This document shows, in pieces, positions 6,485-15,321 of a stretch of DNA of 59,853 bases. The translations under genes and the position numbers were made by a program. Within the stretch, counting starts at the first letter, position 1. The number at the start of each line of letters is the position of its first letter. The DNA comes from Gammaproteobacteria bacterium (GTDB lineage: Bacteria; Pseudomonadota; Gammaproteobacteria; UBA6429; Thiohalophilaceae). The stretch is taken from positions 1 to 59,853 of the forward strand of contig JAOUNS010000022.1 of assembly GCA_029880855.1 (NCBI GenBank), given 5' to 3'. The notes below the pieces were generated by a model. It searched no databases and was not told where the DNA came from. It saw only the letters and a list, made by a program, of their open reading frames with translations.

Positions 6485-8353
6485 CTATGGTATCAAACGT
6501 TTTGGAAAATAATCTGCGCTGACATGTGTTCGGGTAAATGCCTCTATACTTTGCACCTCTGTACGATAATTGAAATGTAAACGGGTTTTTAAAATCAGAT
6601 ATTGATACAATTCACCCATGTCGGGTATGGCCTCGAATTCTATGTCTGAACTTCTCAGTGGCAAGTCCGCAGTATCATCTTCATCACCTTGAATTGTATA
6701 ACTGTCAAGCCAGTTACTCAGCCAGTCCTGCAACTCTTCAGGTTGCATCGTCCCTGAGTAGTGATCCAGTATGGAACGAATTGTCAACATAATACGTCCC
6801 AAGCTTAACAGATGTTCGATTTGCATCATTGCATTGGATTTTACCTGTAGATAAGCGTCATTGTGTTTTTCAGGTTTGTGCAGGCTGACAAATTTTTCAA
6901 CATAGGCGAAATGGCTGGTGCGGTTGCATTTCACGGTTAATAAGCCCAGTCTGTTGAGTTCCTGTGTGAGGCGGTCTGATAATAATGTTTCCACAGGTCC
7001 GTTTATCGAAATTGTTCCATCTTCTTGAGGTAAAATATGTGCGTTCAGGTTTTTGAAACGACCATACTGTGCGCCGTGAATGTTCGCAGGCCAACGATCT
7101 CTTGCGAAAGAATCAGCGATGACGGTTGCCACTCCCCAGGCAGCATTCATCCACAAGTAATCAGAATGTTGCGCTATTTGTTCGGTATATTTTATTTTCC
7201 AGTTCAGGTTGTTTTGTTCAGATTGTTTGTCGGCATTCCAGGGAAGTCTCGCCAGAATTCTCGGCATGGCAATGAAAGTGTATTTAATGTCCTCAATTTC
7301 CCTTAATGAACGCCACCGGATATAATCTGAGGTATCAAAGATTCGTTCAACGTCTCTTGGGATTGTAAGTTCTGGAAAGCCTTTCATGCCAAAGAGTGCC
7401 GGGTCAGCACCGGTTATCCATGGTAAATGCACCGTTGCGCAAATATTGGATAGTGATACTATCAAGTCAATGTCATCATTGCTGTGTGACATCTGGTAGT
7501 CGGCAACAAGCAGGCTATAGGGCGTTTCACCCGGTATTGCAAAGCTTGAATCATATAATTTTTTAAATAATTGTGCATGGTCAAACTCGACTGCACGTAC
7601 AGCATCTCGGTAAAGTTCTCTTTTTGTCGCGCACATAACCCGCAGCTTGAAGCCGGCGCCGGTATCATGCCGGCTGCATAAATACTCTAGTCCTCGCCAG
7701 CCGGCTTCCAGTGCCTGAAACTCGGGGTGATGTATCACCTGATCGAGTTGTCTTGAAATAATGTCTTCCATGTCTGTGATAGATTCACGAAGCATTGCAT
7801 CAAACTGCTTCAGTGTCGTCTCTTTATCGATGCGTGTTACCAGTTCTTCAAGGAGAGTAATGTAATCAGAACTATTATGTGCTGATTTCAAGTTAGAGTT
7901 TTTCCGCCAGATAAAAACAGCATTGTTTATATTACCCTGTGTGAGCAAATTCAGCATTTGCAGAGCCGGTTCCGGCTGTGACTCAACAAAGGATGATAAA
8001 TCGGACAAAACAGAATGCAGATCGGTATAAAAACCCATGCCATCCAACTGCTCGGCGATACTGGCAGGTTCAAAGTCACTCATTTGTTCGAAATGCAATT
8101 TTACAGAAAGCGGATGACCATCGCTTTTTGTTACATTCGGAACATTGAGGCGTAAAAATGGTGCGATACTGTATAACGTTTTATTCAGATTGTTGCAGTC
8201 GACATCCCGAAACTGTCGGTCACGAAACCTGGGCATCAATTCCTGATTATGCCCGGCCAGATCAGAAATTACTCCAATCATAAACGGCAGTTCTATTTCG
8301 GACTGGTCGTTTGTGAGTTTGTCTTTTAATGTATATGTTAGTGGCTTCCACAT
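6485..8353 (-). CDS. single-chain TssB-TssC type VI sheath-like protein
   Basis: 622 residues. Residues about 22-120 match the small sheath protein TssB (VipA): LPFMIGVISDLAG, RDRQFRDVD..N, then VKLHFEQMSDFEPASIA. From about residue 165 it matches the large sheath protein TssC (VipB): ISRQLDQVIHHPEFQ, LEAGWRGLEYL (218-225 region), LFKKLYDSSF, SLLVADYQ, PALFGMKGF, IPRDVERIFDTSDY. The C-terminus has the TssC end pattern (LRSSDIEFEAIPDM, then a strand ending RLHFN). TssB and TssC are normally separate proteins that form the contractile sheath. No tssK, tssE, hcp, vgrG or clpV lies nearby, so this is an orphan fusion. No stop or frameshift interrupts it. Confidence 0.88.
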   Translation of the reverse strand: MWKPLTYTLKDKLTNDQSEIELPFMIGVISDLAGHNQELMPRFRDRQFRDVDCNNLNKTLYSIAPFLRLNVPNVTKSDGHPLSVKLHFEQMSDFEPASIAEQLDGMGFYTDLHSVLSDLSSFVESQPEPALQMLNLLTQGNINNAVFIWRKNSNLKSAHNSSDYITLLEELVTRIDKETTLKQFDAMLRESITDMEDIISRQLDQVIHHPEFQALEAGWRGLEYLCSRHDTGAGFKLRVMCATKRELYRDAVRAVEFDHAQLFKKLYDSSFAIPGETPYSLLVADYQMSHSNDDIDLIVSLSNICATVHLPWITGADPALFGMKGFPELTIPRDVERIFDTSDYIRWRSLREIEDIKYTFIAMPRILARLPWNADKQSEQNNLNWKIKYTEQIAQHSDYLWMNAAWGVATVIADSFARDRWPANIHGAQYGRFKNLNAHILPQEDGTISINGPVETLLSDRLTQELNRLGLLTVKCNRTSHFAYVEKFVSLHKPEKHNDAYLQVKSNAMMQIEHLLSLGRIMLTIRSILDHYSGTMQPEELQDWLSNWLDSYTIQGDEDDTADLPLRSSDIEFEAIPDMGELYQYLILKTRLHFNYRTEVQSIEAFTRTHVSADYFPKRLIP

Positions 8354-8483
8354 AATATTATAATCCTTTAATATACCTTGTCCTGAGTCGACCGGGTTGG
8401 CGTAGACACTGTGTTTCCTTTTTGCTGATGTCAGTGTATAGATATTATTGTACAGAACGACTTTTAATTAAAGACAACGGTGT

Positions 8484-8530
8484 GATTAAATTTTATAGAA
8501 TCCGAAAAAGTGATTAATAAATAATCTAAT
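8484..8530 (+). repeat. dispersed intergenic motif, copy E
   Basis: GATTAAATTTTATAGAATCC then GAAAAAGTGATTAATAAATA and ATC. The same block as at 1382, lying in the divergent gap between the sheath-fusion gene and the YceK-like gene. The rest of the 349-base gap (8354-8702) shows no gene. Confidence 0.5.
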
Positions 8531-8702
8531 CGTGACCACTATTCTTTATATTTCACTGCTGTCGGCCATCTGTTAACAGCTTGTTCAGTAACAATCTTAT
8601 ATAAAGCTGATGTGGCCAAATGTGAAGCGAGGATTAAGCGATATCATCGACAGATATAGTTAAGTAATTTTCACTTCAACCTGTAAGGCTAACGTTATTT
8701 GG

Positions 8703-9110
8703 GTGATGGGGATGCCTTTGAAAAATATTGTTCTCGCGGGTTTGTTGCTCGGTCTAACTGCCGGCTGTGCAAGTATACATGCAGTATCTGATAAAGATAA
8801 ATCTGCCGGGCCGTATGCATATAGAGGTGTTCAGACGGATATTGCCCTGATGGGATTGTCTCTCTGTGAAGGACATGGTTGTGTGCCACTTGTTGTATTG
8901 CCATTCGCACTCATCGATCTGCCGTTGAGTATGGTCATGGACACAATACTGCTGCCGTTTACCTTAACAAGACCTTCGGTAGACATTCACTCCAGACAGG
9001 CGCCTGCCATTCAACAAAATAATTCATCCGGAGAATTTGACTCTTCTTACTGCAAGGAGTTTGGTGTTGGATATAACCAGGTGTTGGGCAAATGGGAAAA
9101 ATGCCGGTAA
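8703..9110 (+). CDS. YceK/YidQ family lipoprotein
   Basis: 135 residues from the GTG at 8703; the ATG at 8712 is an equally good start. A lipoprotein signal is clear: a hydrophobic core then LTAGC, with the lipidated Cys at residue 22. After it come Y.GVQTDI, a short cysteine pair (CEGHGC) and ALIDLPLSMVMDTILLPFTL, the hallmark of the YceK/YidQ family of small lipoproteins of unknown role. The C-terminal 40 residues after the family core are extra and end in a Cys-containing segment. It stands alone. Confidence 0.85.
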   Translation: MMGMPLKNIVLAGLLLGLTAGCASIHAVSDKDKSAGPYAYRGVQTDIALMGLSLCEGHGCVPLVVLPFALIDLPLSMVMDTILLPFTLTRPSVDIHSRQAPAIQQNNSSGEFDSSYCKEFGVGYNQVLGKWEKCR

Positions 9111-9186
9111 CCAGGGAAGGTTGTTTCCATTCCCGATATTGTCTATTGAGGTCTGAGTCGACAGCAAGAGCCGGCCTGTCCGGATG

Positions 9187-9657
9187 CTAGATAATATTAA
9201 CTGTTAGGGAAAATGATTGTGTTTTTTCGGTGTAGTGCAGACAACTGATTGCGGCCAGGAATTCCGCCTCGTCAGGATTGTTGTTTGTATACTCAGGCTT
9301 TTTATTGATGCTGACTTTTAGAGTAAACACAAAGGTGCCTGATTCAATCGGGGTACCGCTGATATAGACGCGCCTGTTTTGCTGATCGAGTGTGTAAGAC
9401 ATACCGGTTGGGAGTTCCCCGTTAAATGAAAATGTATAATTGAACATATCATCCTCGGGATTATTGCCTACTGATGCAGTGATGTAGGTTTCATAGGTCT
9501 GGTTGAGAATGGCATCTGGAATAGTTTTCTGGTCAAACTTGGCAATGTCGCAAAGGCTGGCGCAGGCAGTACTTGCCAGTGCCAGCAGGGCTATGATGAC
9601 CGCCTTTATATTGCCATTAGAAGTAATATTTTTGATTGTTATTGTTGTTTGATCCAT
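9187..9657 (-). CDS. putative Ig-domain lipoprotein
   Basis: 156 residues. A long N-region is followed by a hydrophobic stretch and the lipobox LASTAC, with the lipidated Cys at residue 32. The mature part looks like one cadherin/He_PIG-type immunoglobulin-like domain: LPTGMSYTLD....VYISGTPIESGTFVFTLKVS is the usual G.P...G.Y.F.V pattern. Such domains serve in adhesion or as spacers. The protein is only one domain long, so it may be a small surface or periplasmic lipoprotein. It is convergent with the YceK-like gene. Confidence 0.72.
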   Translation of the reverse strand: MDQTTITIKNITSNGNIKAVIIALLALASTACASLCDIAKFDQKTIPDAILNQTYETYITASVGNNPEDDMFNYTFSFNGELPTGMSYTLDQQNRRVYISGTPIESGTFVFTLKVSINKKPEYTNNNPDEAEFLAAISCLHYTEKTQSFSLTVNII

Positions 9658-10043
9658 TAACCGGTTATCCCTGTATTAAACTAACTGACTGTTGATCGGT
9701 AAACGGTTGTTTACACTGGCTTTTGTTTTATTTGTGTTGTATAAATCAACCTGTCATCCGGTTGGGACTGATTGTGCTCTATATCACCGCAACGATATGA
9801 CAGGGATACTGAACTTTAACTGAATGCACCATGTGGCGTGGGCCGGCAGCAGTTGCTACAACATGTCCGGGCAGCTGAATCGGTATAACAGGGATTGGAT
9901 TTGAGTAATACATATCAGCAGGCAAGTATGGTCAAGGTCGGAGAACATACAATCACGTTAAGCAATGCCGTCTTAAAAAGATTTACATGTAATGAATTAC
10001 GCGTAATCCAGTGATGGTTTAATGATTCACTGTTGGTAGTGAG
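9658..10043. other. intergenic stretch, no gene seen
   Basis: This AT-rich part of the gap between the minus-strand lipoprotein gene and the ankyrin gene holds only very short frames. No RNA gene or strong hairpin with a T-run was seen. Promoters for both flanking genes should lie here but I cannot pick them with confidence. Confidence 0.4.
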
Positions 10044-10096
10044 GTAAATTTGTCCAATCTGGAAAAGGGGTTGGAAATAATCCCTTCACACTCTTT
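10044..10096 (+). repeat. dispersed intergenic motif, copy F
   Basis: GTAAATTTGTCCAATCTGG then AAAAGGGGTTGGAAATAATC and CCTTCACACTCTTTT. The end CACTCTTTT is shared with copies A and C, so the unit is longer than the 45-base core. Confidence 0.5.
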
Positions 10097-10165
10097 TCTG
10101 ACTCTCCGCAGGGATTTATGTTGTAGCTCAGAATTTGTTGTCTTAAAATTCAAGGAGAATATGGT

Positions 10166-12157
10166 TTGAACAGCAAGAAAGAGCCGAATATCAGGCTGGA
10201 TCACCTGGCAGGATATCGGGATGATTTGGATGAATTGAAGAACGCACTGGATAATTATCATTTTAAACAAGACTCAAGGGATGAGGCGCTATATGCGGCC
10301 GGTTATAGTCATAACTTTCATGCCGTCACACTCCTGACAAATTACCCGCGAAATCCCGCCAATCCCAATGCATTTCGGCGTGCGATTAGTAATATCTATG
10401 TCCCTCTGGTGGTGGACATTATACGACTGTATTCATTTTCGGAATCTGACAAGGAAAAAGAGGCCTACGCTGTATGCGATGCCTTTTTGAATAATGGCTT
10501 TGATCCCAACCTTTTACCGAAAAACTGTGAAGAAGCCGCGCTAAGTTGCGCAGGTCAAAATCGCTGGAAAAGTGTGGTCAGACTGTTATTGAATGCAGGT
10601 GCAGATCCCAATCTTGTTGTGCGTCGACGGTCATCAGCTGAAACGATAATTTACAAACTTCTGGATGAAGTTAAAGACGAAGCGGATGCGATCGAAATAG
10701 TCACGATCCTGATGGCGCATGGGCTGAATATTAACTGTCCCTCTGGATATTCATTGAAAACACCGCTGTTACAGGCAGTGGATGGAAACTTTCCATTACT
10801 TGTTGAGTTTCTGCTGGAACAGGGGGCTGATATCAATGCGAAAGACAAGTCGGGCGATACCGCTATCCAGATAGCCTGTGACTATGGCTACGGCGCGATC
10901 CAGCAAATACTCTATAGATATGGTGCAACCATTGATCGTTTGCACGCGAGTCGGGGCAGGCTGAGGGCTGCTGTTCGAGAGGAGAACTGGCGGTGCGTAA
11001 TTGATGAAGCCGAAAATGTTCTTCTGCCGGGAGATAAGGACAATGAACGGCTTTACTACCTGATCAGTTCAGCGTATGCGCAGCTGGGCGATCAAACACT
11101 GGCCTATGACTGGGCCAGGCGAGGGATGGCTGAATCATATTCTGAGCGACTATTGGAACGTTTAATTACTTCCCTGGCCTTGTTGCAGCGTGATGAAGAG
11201 GCGTTGGCCTTATGGCAGCAATATAAACCGGAACTTGAATCGGGTTCAGTGGAACCGCAACTGCTTGCCAATATTATTGCTGTCACTGAAAGACAGAAGG
11301 GTTACCAGGCATGTATCGACGAGTTTGCACCCTGGGTGGAGGAAAATACTGACACCGATCAGGGCATGATCTCCCTCAATATGGCTTGTATTTATAGTTT
11401 GGCTGACCAGACAAATAAAGCACTGCAGTATCTTGAACGTGCGATGGAAAATGGATGTTCAGATGAGACGATCGAGAAGGAACCACAACTAAAGGTACTT
11501 CGGGATCTTCCGATCTATGCAACCTTGAAATCATGTATGCGAGAAAAAATTCTGTTTTACGCAGGCTGCAAGCCGGGAGAGCCGGAAAATCTCATTGAGC
11601 TTGTTGTACGATGGCGGTCTTTGGTGATACGAAAGTATAATCTGCAAGTGTCGGACACGGCTGCCGAAGTAACGGAAGAAGAGTTTGACACCTATCTGGC
11701 GACCGCAGAGGCCTGTCAGAAAGCCGGCGCGAAGCTGGATGAGGAAGGCTTTCTCGCATGCACAGGTGCCGCCAATCGTTACTGGCCGCAAAAAATTATT
11801 CAAACCTGTGAAGCCTGGTGCGCAGCACAACAACAGGGCAATTTGCCTGCGCTGGGCGCCATGATTGTTGAATGGGACTTTGGCGACGATGAAGGTGAAC
11901 ACAATTTCTGGTTCGGCGCCTGTCAGCATAACCCGGATGAAAAGCCGGAAGAGACATTTTTACGCTATGTGTATGGCGACAACGTTCTCTGCGATGATAC
12001 TGACGCTGGACCACCGGTCGATCATGAAGAACAGTTCGGTTCGATCATCAAGACAGTCACAGAGTCAGATGCATTCAGGAGACTGAACAAACAGTCCCCG
12101 TTTTATTTCTGTTATCAGGAACATGACAGCGGTCCAATCTGCCATGTGCGGGTATGA
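10166..12157 (+). CDS. ankyrin-repeat protein with TPR-like middle
   Basis: 663 residues from a TTG start; AAGGAGAA (10152-10158 region) sits 7-8 bases upstream and no other start fits. Ankyrin repeats occupy about residues 115-275 (VVRLLLNAGADPNLV, LVEFLLEQGADINAKDKSGDTAIQIACDYG). Residues about 280-450 are helical with TPR-like features (YYLISSAYAQLGDQTLAYDWARRG). The last 190 residues form a separate domain, rich in Trp and acidic residues (WDFGDDEGEHNFWFGACQ), that I cannot name. No signal peptide. Ankyrin proteins mediate protein binding; the partner is unknown. An ATG-GTT-TGA lies 5 bases before the start. Confidence 0.85.
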   Translation: MNSKKEPNIRLDHLAGYRDDLDELKNALDNYHFKQDSRDEALYAAGYSHNFHAVTLLTNYPRNPANPNAFRRAISNIYVPLVVDIIRLYSFSESDKEKEAYAVCDAFLNNGFDPNLLPKNCEEAALSCAGQNRWKSVVRLLLNAGADPNLVVRRRSSAETIIYKLLDEVKDEADAIEIVTILMAHGLNINCPSGYSLKTPLLQAVDGNFPLLVEFLLEQGADINAKDKSGDTAIQIACDYGYGAIQQILYRYGATIDRLHASRGRLRAAVREENWRCVIDEAENVLLPGDKDNERLYYLISSAYAQLGDQTLAYDWARRGMAESYSERLLERLITSLALLQRDEEALALWQQYKPELESGSVEPQLLANIIAVTERQKGYQACIDEFAPWVEENTDTDQGMISLNMACIYSLADQTNKALQYLERAMENGCSDETIEKEPQLKVLRDLPIYATLKSCMREKILFYAGCKPGEPENLIELVVRWRSLVIRKYNLQVSDTAAEVTEEEFDTYLATAEACQKAGAKLDEEGFLACTGAANRYWPQKIIQTCEAWCAAQQQGNLPALGAMIVEWDFGDDEGEHNFWFGACQHNPDEKPEETFLRYVYGDNVLCDDTDAGPPVDHEEQFGSIIKTVTESDAFRRLNKQSPFYFCYQEHDSGPICHVRV

Positions 12158-12173
12158 TGTGTGCTGAAATGAT

Positions 12174-12305
12174 TAGAAGCGGTCTCATAATTACTGCGCT
12201 TGGTCCTGCGGCGTTAAAATTGAACTCAAAATGCTCATTTACTCCGCTTTTTCGTTCAATTTACCTTGCATCACCTGCGCTCGCGACATTTTGAGACCGC
12301 TTCTA
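12174..12305 (-). repeat. 132-bp inverted-repeat element, MITE-like
   Basis: The ends TAGAAGCGGTCTCA (12174-12187) and TGAGACCGCTTCTA (12292-12305) are perfect 14-bp inverted repeats. The interior has no open frame. Read on the minus strand the interior (CTCAAAATGTCGCGAGCGCAG onward) matches the element at 58229-58427 over almost all its length. Size, terminal repeats and a second copy fit a miniature inverted-repeat element. TA at each end may be the target duplication. The rest of 12158-12448 holds no gene. Confidence 0.8.
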
Positions 12306-12448
12306 GTTGATATTATGGATTGCCTTGATAAGCATCACATATAATTAGGAATATAATATAGATAGAATTGTGCGTGTGTACAAGCAGATGTTTTTTTTGA
12401 ATAATGTATCTTTTGCCTATTTATTTTTCACCAGGGTGGGGTTTTGAT

Positions 12449-12961
12449 ATGAAATTATCGGGTATAAGCGTAGCAGGTTATGGTATTTTAGCTATGGGAT
12501 TACTGCTGTCATCAATTAGCGTCTCGGCCTCTGAAAATGAAAAACGTGACAGGGAAATTATGAATCATTGCACGATGATTATGCGTTTTGGAATTTCATT
12601 TTCAGAATTGATGACGGGCGGGATGGAGAAAAACAAGGCTTGGCATGAGGCGGCGGACAGAATAGCAGTCAGGTATAAAATTGCCGATGTATCCAGACTC
12701 AAAACGATAACCGGGGTATATGCGACTTTCATTGGTCTTATCGACAAATTCAACTCCAACACGACCGGTTATTTTGTGCTTGCCCACTGTTTGGCGACAC
12801 ATGCCCAGAATAAGATGTTACCGCTGGATTCGAAGGAAGGAATTAAAAGTGTCAATAATGCGTTGCAACATTGTCAGGCGACAGCAAAGGATGAAGATTC
12901 ACTGGGGGGGTGTGTGTTAACAGCCCTCAGACCTTTGGCGATACCAGGCCCAACACGTTAA
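12449..12961 (+). CDS. hypothetical secreted protein
   Basis: 170 residues from the ATG at 12449, chosen because GGGTGGGG lies upstream and the product opens with a signal peptide (hydrophobic to about residue 26, cut near VSA/SE). The mature protein is helical, with charged stretches and five cysteines (in NHCTM, AHCLA, QHCQA, GGCVL and similar), several in HC pairs. The even spacing hints at disulfides. No family recognised. No same-strand operon partner is evident; the M50-type gene starts only about 40 bases later and could be co-transcribed. Confidence 0.65.
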   Translation: MKLSGISVAGYGILAMGLLLSSISVSASENEKRDREIMNHCTMIMRFGISFSELMTGGMEKNKAWHEAADRIAVRYKIADVSRLKTITGVYATFIGLIDKFNSNTTGYFVLAHCLATHAQNKMLPLDSKEGIKSVNNALQHCQATAKDEDSLGGCVLTALRPLAIPGPTR

Positions 12962-13002
12962 GCGAAGTCGAAGAACAATTGTTTCCAACATAAAAAGGAC
13001 GC

Positions 13003-13614
13003 TTGTGTGTGATGAGGGGCGGAGTCAGGGTATTTAGTTATAAAGGCGCACCGGTTTTTCTGCACGTGTCGCTGTTGCTTGTTTTTTTCTTTTATATTGC
13101 ACACCAGGGTGTGGTGGATGGAATCTTTGCAGGGTTGGCCTTCATTGTGTTGATGCTGGTGCATGAAATGGGACATGCCTGGTTTGTCAGAAAATTTAAC
13201 CACGATTTGATCGATATCCGGATTTATCCCATTCATGGTGTTTGTCACTATGAACATGCTGAACACCGGCTGCCTGAAACACTGATTATTGCGGGCGGCC
13301 TTATCGCTCAGGCCATATTGCTCGTCTTTTGGTCGGCTTGTATGGGGCTGGTTCTTCTGTTGAAGCTGTATAGCATCCATCACATGCTGCAGCCTGTCTC
13401 CAACGTTTTTTTTGCAATGAACATCATCATGCTGGTTCTCAACAGCCTGCCGATACCCGGTCTGGACGGGTTTGAGTTGTGGCAACGGTTTTGGGGCCGG
13501 CTCAAGACGGTTCTGTTCAGACAACAGCCGGGACCGGATAAAAAGCGGCAGTCAAATTTGGAGTCATCGAAAAAGGTGGTTGATCTGGCGATTAAACGAG
13601 CGCAAAAAAAATAA
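13003..13614 (+). CDS. M50-family (site-2-protease-like) membrane metalloprotease
   Basis: 203 residues with about five membrane helices. The zinc-binding HEMGH motif is at residues 54-58 inside a helix, and the second conserved motif, N147-SLPIPGL-D155-G, supplies the third ligand. This is the minimal M50 layout, without PDZ or CBS domains. Family members cut membrane-embedded substrates or process regulators. Starts at TTG 13003, GTG 13009 and ATG 13012 are in frame; AAAAGGAC just upstream best fits GTG 13009. The C-terminal 45 residues are basic and cytoplasmic. The substrate is unknown. Confidence 0.88.
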   Translation: MCVMRGGVRVFSYKGAPVFLHVSLLLVFFFYIAHQGVVDGIFAGLAFIVLMLVHEMGHAWFVRKFNHDLIDIRIYPIHGVCHYEHAEHRLPETLIIAGGLIAQAILLVFWSACMGLVLLLKLYSIHHMLQPVSNVFFAMNIIMLVLNSLPIPGLDGFELWQRFWGRLKTVLFRQQPGPDKKRQSNLESSKKVVDLAIKRAQKK

Positions 13615-13857
13615 ATGAAATTTACATATCCGTAAATGGTAATCATGGGGTCAAATTAAATGGTTAAATTATGATCACCTGGACTTATCCTGAATAAAAT
13701 ACCACACATATAGTGTTGAAATATCCTGCCGGATATGCTCTTATAGTTTTACGGATGTTTTATTACGAAAGTTTGCCAACAGTAATAAATCTTTATCCAG
13801 GCTAAACGTGTTTGTATCTGGTCTAAATTATCAGTCTGGTTTTCAGGAGTACTTTTT

Positions 13858-15321
13858 ATGAAGCAGTTTGCTTTCGCTATGGGTTCCAAACTTGCGAATA
13901 TTCGTCTTAACCTTCCGACACTTCACCGGTTCCTCTGCGGTTTGCTTGTTGCCGCAGGTGTCTCAACATATTCAGCAGTTGCAGCAGCGGGTTCAGTCAA
14001 TGGTGAACTGTCGATTTTGGTTTCGAATCTTGCCAAAACACCGACAATAACCGAAGAGCGGCAATATGCCAGGATCGCGACTGACTCGTTTGGCAACAGT
14101 GTTGTGGTATGGCAAAAAAAGAATACCAACTCAATTCTGGAGCCGGTTGATTCTGCTAACGGTGGTATTTTTGGGCAATTAGTCAGCCTGGATGGTGTTT
14201 TGTCCGGCAGTAAATTTCTTGTACACAGAAACGCTGCCGGTGAGCAATCACGACCGGATGTGGCGATGGATGGGAGTGGTAATTTTATTGTTGTTTGGGT
14301 GAATAATAATTCAGTGAGTGAGAATATTGTTTATGCGCAACGATACAATGCAGATGGAACGACAAACGGCAGCTTAATCACAGTCAGTAGTGCAACAGCA
14401 AACGCAAGCACACCCAGAATCGCAGCAGACACGGCAGGGAATTTTGTCGTGACCTGGCGGGAAGGGAGCAACACTATCCATGCCAGATTATTTGCGTCAA
14501 TTGGTACACCTGAATCCCCCGTTATTACTGTAAATGGTGCACCAGCCTATGTCCGTTCTGTTCCGGAAATTGCCATGGATGCCTCAGGCAATTTTACGAT
14601 AGTCTGGGTTGAAGGAACGTCACTTTCCGATGGTGGAGATGGCAGTGGTCGAGGTGTTTTTGGTCAACGATTTAATTCAGTTGCTGGAAAATCAGGTGGA
14701 GTATTTCAGGTAAATACCAGTACAGCCGGTGATCAGGGTTTTCCGCAAATCAGCATGGATTCGTCCGGTAATTTTCTGGTTTTTTGGTTTGGTTATAGCG
14801 ATGATCGCAATGACCTGGATATCCTGGGTCAGGCATTCACCGCTGCCGGGAATAAAACCGGCGGTGAGTTTCATGCAACCGGTATGCCGGAAACCATGTC
14901 AATTTTCAGTAACTACAAGGCAGGCAGTGACAGTAATGGTGTCACAACTCTTGTTTGGTTCAGTCATATTAAAAATGATGGTGGTGACAGCTATGTGAAT
15001 TTACGGACTATCCAGATTAACGGGACTGCTGTAACGACTTCATACCCGATTATTCCGACCGCATATGCCGAATTTCATGTAGCACGGAATAACAGTGGCC
15101 GGACAACAGTTGTTTGGGAAGAAGAACGTCCGGATATAAAATACTACATTTCAGCACTGGTGAATCCCGATGAATATATCCCGTCGGCAAATCCTGCCGG
15201 CAGCGGCGGTGGTTGCGCAATGAAAAAGGATTCTGTTTTTGATCCGGTACTGATGGGTTTTGTGTTGCTTGGATTTTATTATTTACTGTTTGCAAGATGC
15301 CGCAGAGTCGAGGAGTTATAA
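13858..15321 (+). CDS. secreted seven-repeat (propeller-like) protein with GGGC sorting-type tail
   Basis: 487 residues; AGGAG lies 8 bases before the ATG. A long signal peptide ends near residue 43 (VAAAGS). A D-x-x-G-N-x-x-V-x-W motif recurs seven times (DSFGNSVVVW, DGSGNFIVVW, DTAGNFVVTW, DASGNFTIVW, DSSGNFLVFW, SDSNGVTTLVW, NNSGRTTVVW), which suggests a seven-bladed beta-propeller. The C-terminus reads GSGGGCAM, a DPVL motif, a hydrophobic helix and a basic end (RCRR). This is the pattern of C-terminal sorting tails with an invariant Cys (JDVT-CTERM-like by memory), which are cut and lipid-anchored by an intramembrane protease. It is likely a cell-surface protein. Confidence 0.8.
   Translation: MKQFAFAMGSKLANIRLNLPTLHRFLCGLLVAAGVSTYSAVAAAGSVNGELSILVSNLAKTPTITEERQYARIATDSFGNSVVVWQKKNTNSILEPVDSANGGIFGQLVSLDGVLSGSKFLVHRNAAGEQSRPDVAMDGSGNFIVVWVNNNSVSENIVYAQRYNADGTTNGSLITVSSATANASTPRIAADTAGNFVVTWREGSNTIHARLFASIGTPESPVITVNGAPAYVRSVPEIAMDASGNFTIVWVEGTSLSDGGDGSGRGVFGQRFNSVAGKSGGVFQVNTSTAGDQGFPQISMDSSGNFLVFWFGYSDDRNDLDILGQAFTAAGNKTGGEFHATGMPETMSIFSNYKAGSDSNGVTTLVWFSHIKNDGGDSYVNLRTIQINGTAVTTSYPIIPTAYAEFHVARNNSGRTTVVWEEERPDIKYYISALVNPDEYIPSANPAGSGGGCAMKKDSVFDPVLMGFVLLGFYYLLFARCRRVEEL

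Noticed and set aside
9929-10015. 28-residue frame beginning ATGGTCAAGGTCGG
   Set aside because: Too short, no ribosome site and no recognisable pattern.
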